In this document: one piece after another, positions 6,956 through 8,178 of the stretch
Position numbering within the stretch: position 1 is the stretch's first letter
How the letters are laid out: the number at the start of each line of letters is the position of its first letter
NCBI GenBank assembly: GCA_017556565.1
Contig: JAFYMQ010000060.1
Span: 1 to 8,178, forward strand
DNA: 8,178 bases
DNA from: Clostridia bacterium
Lineage (GTDB): Bacteria; Bacillota; Clostridia; Oscillospirales; Butyricicoccaceae
Direction: 5' to 3'
Notes under the pieces: generated by a model
Database searches by the model: none
Seen by the model: the letters and a program-made list of their open reading frames with translations, nothing else
Told to the model about the DNA's origin: nothing
Made by a program: the position numbers and the translations under genes

Positions 6956-7438
6956 TCACTCCGTAATCTCAAAATCCTTGACAACAAATACTGTATGCAG
7001 CTTTTCTATATCCACCGCAGGCTCAATAACCGCGTAGCTGGATATGCCGTGGTCCTCGCGCCTGACGGCTTTGACTGTGCCGACTATGATGCCCTTTGGG
7101 AAAAGTTCGGTAGCGCCGCTGGTTTCGATAATGTCACCTGTCTGCAAATCGACGTCGTTTTTCAGATAGGGCATCTTGAGGCAGCCGTCGGATGCCAGCA
7201 CGAAGTCACCCTCGACCACCACGGTCTCACGGGTACGGGACACGATGCAGGCAAGCTTGGTATCGATATTGATCAGTGTGATGACCTCGGCAGAGCGGAG
7301 GGCAACCGAGCTGATATATCCAACAAACCCCGCATCGGTCATAACACAGTCACCGACCTCGATGCCGTCTATACTGCCGCGGTTGATGGTAAAGGTGCTG
7401 GTGTATCCGCTTGTGATGGTGGACACCACCGAGCACAT
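6956..7438 (-). CDS. mreC: MreC C-terminal fragment (beta domain)
   Basis: This is the part of mreC after the internal TAA, counted from the first downstream ATG (7438), giving 160 residues. It contains the family's beta-barrel domain, with INRGSIDGIEVGDCVMTDAG near the start and PKGIIVGTVKAV in the second half, and runs to the normal end of the gene. No convincing Shine-Dalgarno sequence precedes the ATG, only GAG-type triplets. A separately translated fragment would also lack a membrane anchor or signal peptide and so would stay in the cytoplasm. It is better read as the remainder of a broken gene. Confidence 0.65.
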   Translation of the reverse strand: MCSVVSTITSGYTSTFTINRGSIDGIEVGDCVMTDAGFVGYISSVALRSAEVITLINIDTKLACIVSRTRETVVVEGDFVLASDGCLKMPYLKNDVDLQTGDIIETSGATELFPKGIIVGTVKAVRREDHGISSYAVIEPAVDIEKLHTVFVVKDFEITE

Positions 7439-7462
7439 CTCAAACTCGAAGTCCGAGCGCTT

Positions 7463-7792
7463 TTACTTGAGCCCTGCAAGGCTTCTCAGGTCTTCATTCT
7501 CGCTGACGGCTGCGTAGTACTCCGACTCCAGCTTTTGCAGTTCGGCTACGCGGTCGCGGAGGCGGGCATTTTCCCTCTCCAGTTCGTCATAGCCCTTGAA
7601 ATACGCAAAAAAGCCTCCTATCCCGTCGCCTACCCAGCTGACGCCCTTTTCCAAAGGCGTGACTATAACCCCCATAAGATTGGTTATGGGTGTGGGTGAC
7701 GGGGACACGAAGGCATAAATCATAACGCCGACAGACAGCAGGGCAAGAATAAAGCCAAACACAAATATCTTTGACCTCCATAGCTTACGCAT
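7463..7792 (-). CDS. mreC: MreC N-terminal fragment (membrane anchor and coiled coil)
   Basis: This is the part of mreC before the internal TAA and the product expected if that stop is obeyed. The 109 residues comprise the cytoplasmic MRKLWRSK tail, one membrane helix (about 10-30), a linker, and the heptad-rich coiled coil through which MreC dimerises, ending in DLRSLAGLK. It lacks the beta domain that contacts PBP2, so alone it should not do the full job of MreC (inference from the family). It is half of the interrupted gene described above, not a separate gene. Confidence 0.75.
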   Translation of the reverse strand: MRKLWRSKIFVFGFILALLSVGVMIYAFVSPSPTPITNLMGVIVTPLEKGVSWVGDGIGGFFAYFKGYDELERENARLRDRVAELQKLESEYYAAVSENEDLRSLAGLK

Positions 7793-8178
7793 CTGTATCT
7801 GTTCCTCCGACTGTATTCAAAATACGGTAAAGCCGCGCAACGGGCAGCCCTACTACGTTAAAATAATCTCCCGAAATACCCTTGACCAGCACGCAGCCTT
7901 TTTCCTGAATGCCGTACGCACCGGCTTTGTCAAGGGGTTCATCAGTGCCCACGTACCAGTCGATAAGCTCCCGACTCAGCTCAAAAAAGGTAACGTCGGT
8001 GCGCTCGCAGAAGGTATGGCTCTCACCTTTTGCCACAACTGTTACGCCGGTAAAGACCGAGTGGGTCTTGCCCGACAGTTTGGCGAGCATATTTTTGGCA
8101 TCCTCGGGGTCTCTGGGCTTGCCCAGTATCTCGCCGTCTATTGCCACTACCGTATCGGCGCCGATCACGATATCGTCA
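7785..8178 (-). CDS. maf: Maf-family nucleoside triphosphate pyrophosphatase (partial, N-terminus outside window)
   Basis: Maf proteins hydrolyse nucleoside triphosphates to the monophosphate and pyrophosphate; the YhdE-type branch acts on dTTP and UTP. The last 130 residues are visible and the frame is open through the right edge, so the gene is cut. It starts in DDIVIGADT, whose GADT Asp is the family's catalytic residue. ILGKP follows, then LSGKTHSVFTGVTV and the C-terminal signature GAYGIQEKG...ISGDYFNVVGLP. The IQEKG and GDYFNVVGLP wording fits the YhdE (dTTP/UTP) branch rather than YceF. The GTG at 8168 only begins the visible open frame and falls mid-domain. About 60-70 residues should lie beyond the edge. 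The gene ends in TAA within the first codons of mreC, an eight-base overlap. In B. subtilis maf also precedes the mre genes, but with mreB between; here maf leads straight into mreC. Confidence 0.95.
   Translation of the reverse strand, partial: DDIVIGADTVVAIDGEILGKPRDPEDAKNMLAKLSGKTHSVFTGVTVVAKGESHTFCERTDVTFFELSRELIDWYVGTDEPLDKAGAYGIQEKGCVLVKGISGDYFNVVGLPVARLYRILNTVGGTDTDA

Larger units (their letters stand above)
6956..7792 (-). pseudogene. mreC: mreC interrupted by one in-frame TAA stop (codon 110)
   Basis: MreC is a bitopic membrane protein whose periplasmic-side domain links MreD and PBP2 in the elongation complex. The whole frame is 278 codons, normal for the family. It has a short basic N-terminus, a membrane helix at about 10-30, a coiled coil at about 66-107 (YDELERENARLRDRVAEL), then the two-barrel beta domain beginning near 118. 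Codon 110 is TAA (7465-7463). The flanking residues, AGLK then KRSDFEFE, stay in the same frame and read like an uninterrupted MreC, where Glu (GAA) would be the commonest residue. A single G-to-T change would produce this. No frameshift or other decay is visible. TAA also ends aspS and maf, which argues against code reassignment. It may be a real nonsense mutation, a sequencing or assembly error, or read-through. The start ATG overlaps the end of maf by eight bases, with GGAGG 11 bases upstream. Confidence 0.85.

Noticed and set aside
7463..7465. Reassigned genetic code or recoding of TAA as a sense codon
   Set aside because: aspS and maf both end with TAA at the expected family lengths, and I see no selenocysteine-type structure. 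One substitution or a sequence error is simpler.
6995..7699. A 234-codon plus-strand frame opposite mreC, considered as a replacement gene given the mreC stop
   Set aside because: It has no recognisable domain, its sense strand reads as good MreC on both sides of the stop, and the neighbouring mreD and maf junctions fit mreC.

Overview
The window looks like a chromosomal housekeeping region of a low-to-moderate-GC Bacillota, most likely a Clostridia of the Ruminococcus/Oscillospira type. This rests on three things: the gene order resembles the clostridial maf-mre-pbp2-min-mgsA neighbourhood, hisS and aspS are adjacent as in many Firmicutes, and AG-rich Shine-Dalgarno sequences precede most genes. 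The genus assignment is inference. I see no mobile element, CRISPR array, tRNA/rRNA gene or defence system.

All genes read leftward (minus strand), in two blocks. The upstream block (8178 to 4395) is a cell-shape and wall-elongation cluster: maf (N-terminus beyond the window edge), mreC, mreD and a class B penicillin-binding protein 2. The genes overlap or lie a few bases apart, so they are probably co-transcribed from a promoter outside the window. mreC carries one in-frame TAA stop at codon 110, at the join between its coiled coil and its beta domain. The frame and the protein sequence are otherwise intact on both sides.

The downstream block starts at a well-formed sigma-A-type promoter (4342-4370) in the 76-85 base gap after pbp2. 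It contains a MinD-family ATPase, a methylglyoxal-synthase-fold protein with several altered catalytic positions, histidyl-tRNA synthetase and aspartyl-tRNA synthetase. It ends at a strong hairpin terminator (28-59). hisS overlaps the preceding gene by ATGA and aspS begins one base after hisS, so the two synthetases have no leader of their own and no room for a T-box.

Functionally, MreC, MreD and PBP2 belong to the elongasome that inserts lateral wall. MinD-type ATPases normally place the division site. Maf is a nucleotide-hydrolysing enzyme often found beside these genes. Compared with the familiar clostridial order, mreB, minC, minE and rodA are absent from the places where they would be expected. 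The points most worth a second look are the mreC nonsense codon, the altered active site of the MgsA-like protein, the MinD without Min partners, and an eight-cysteine insertion in HisRS. Nothing here amounts to a clearly new multi-gene system.
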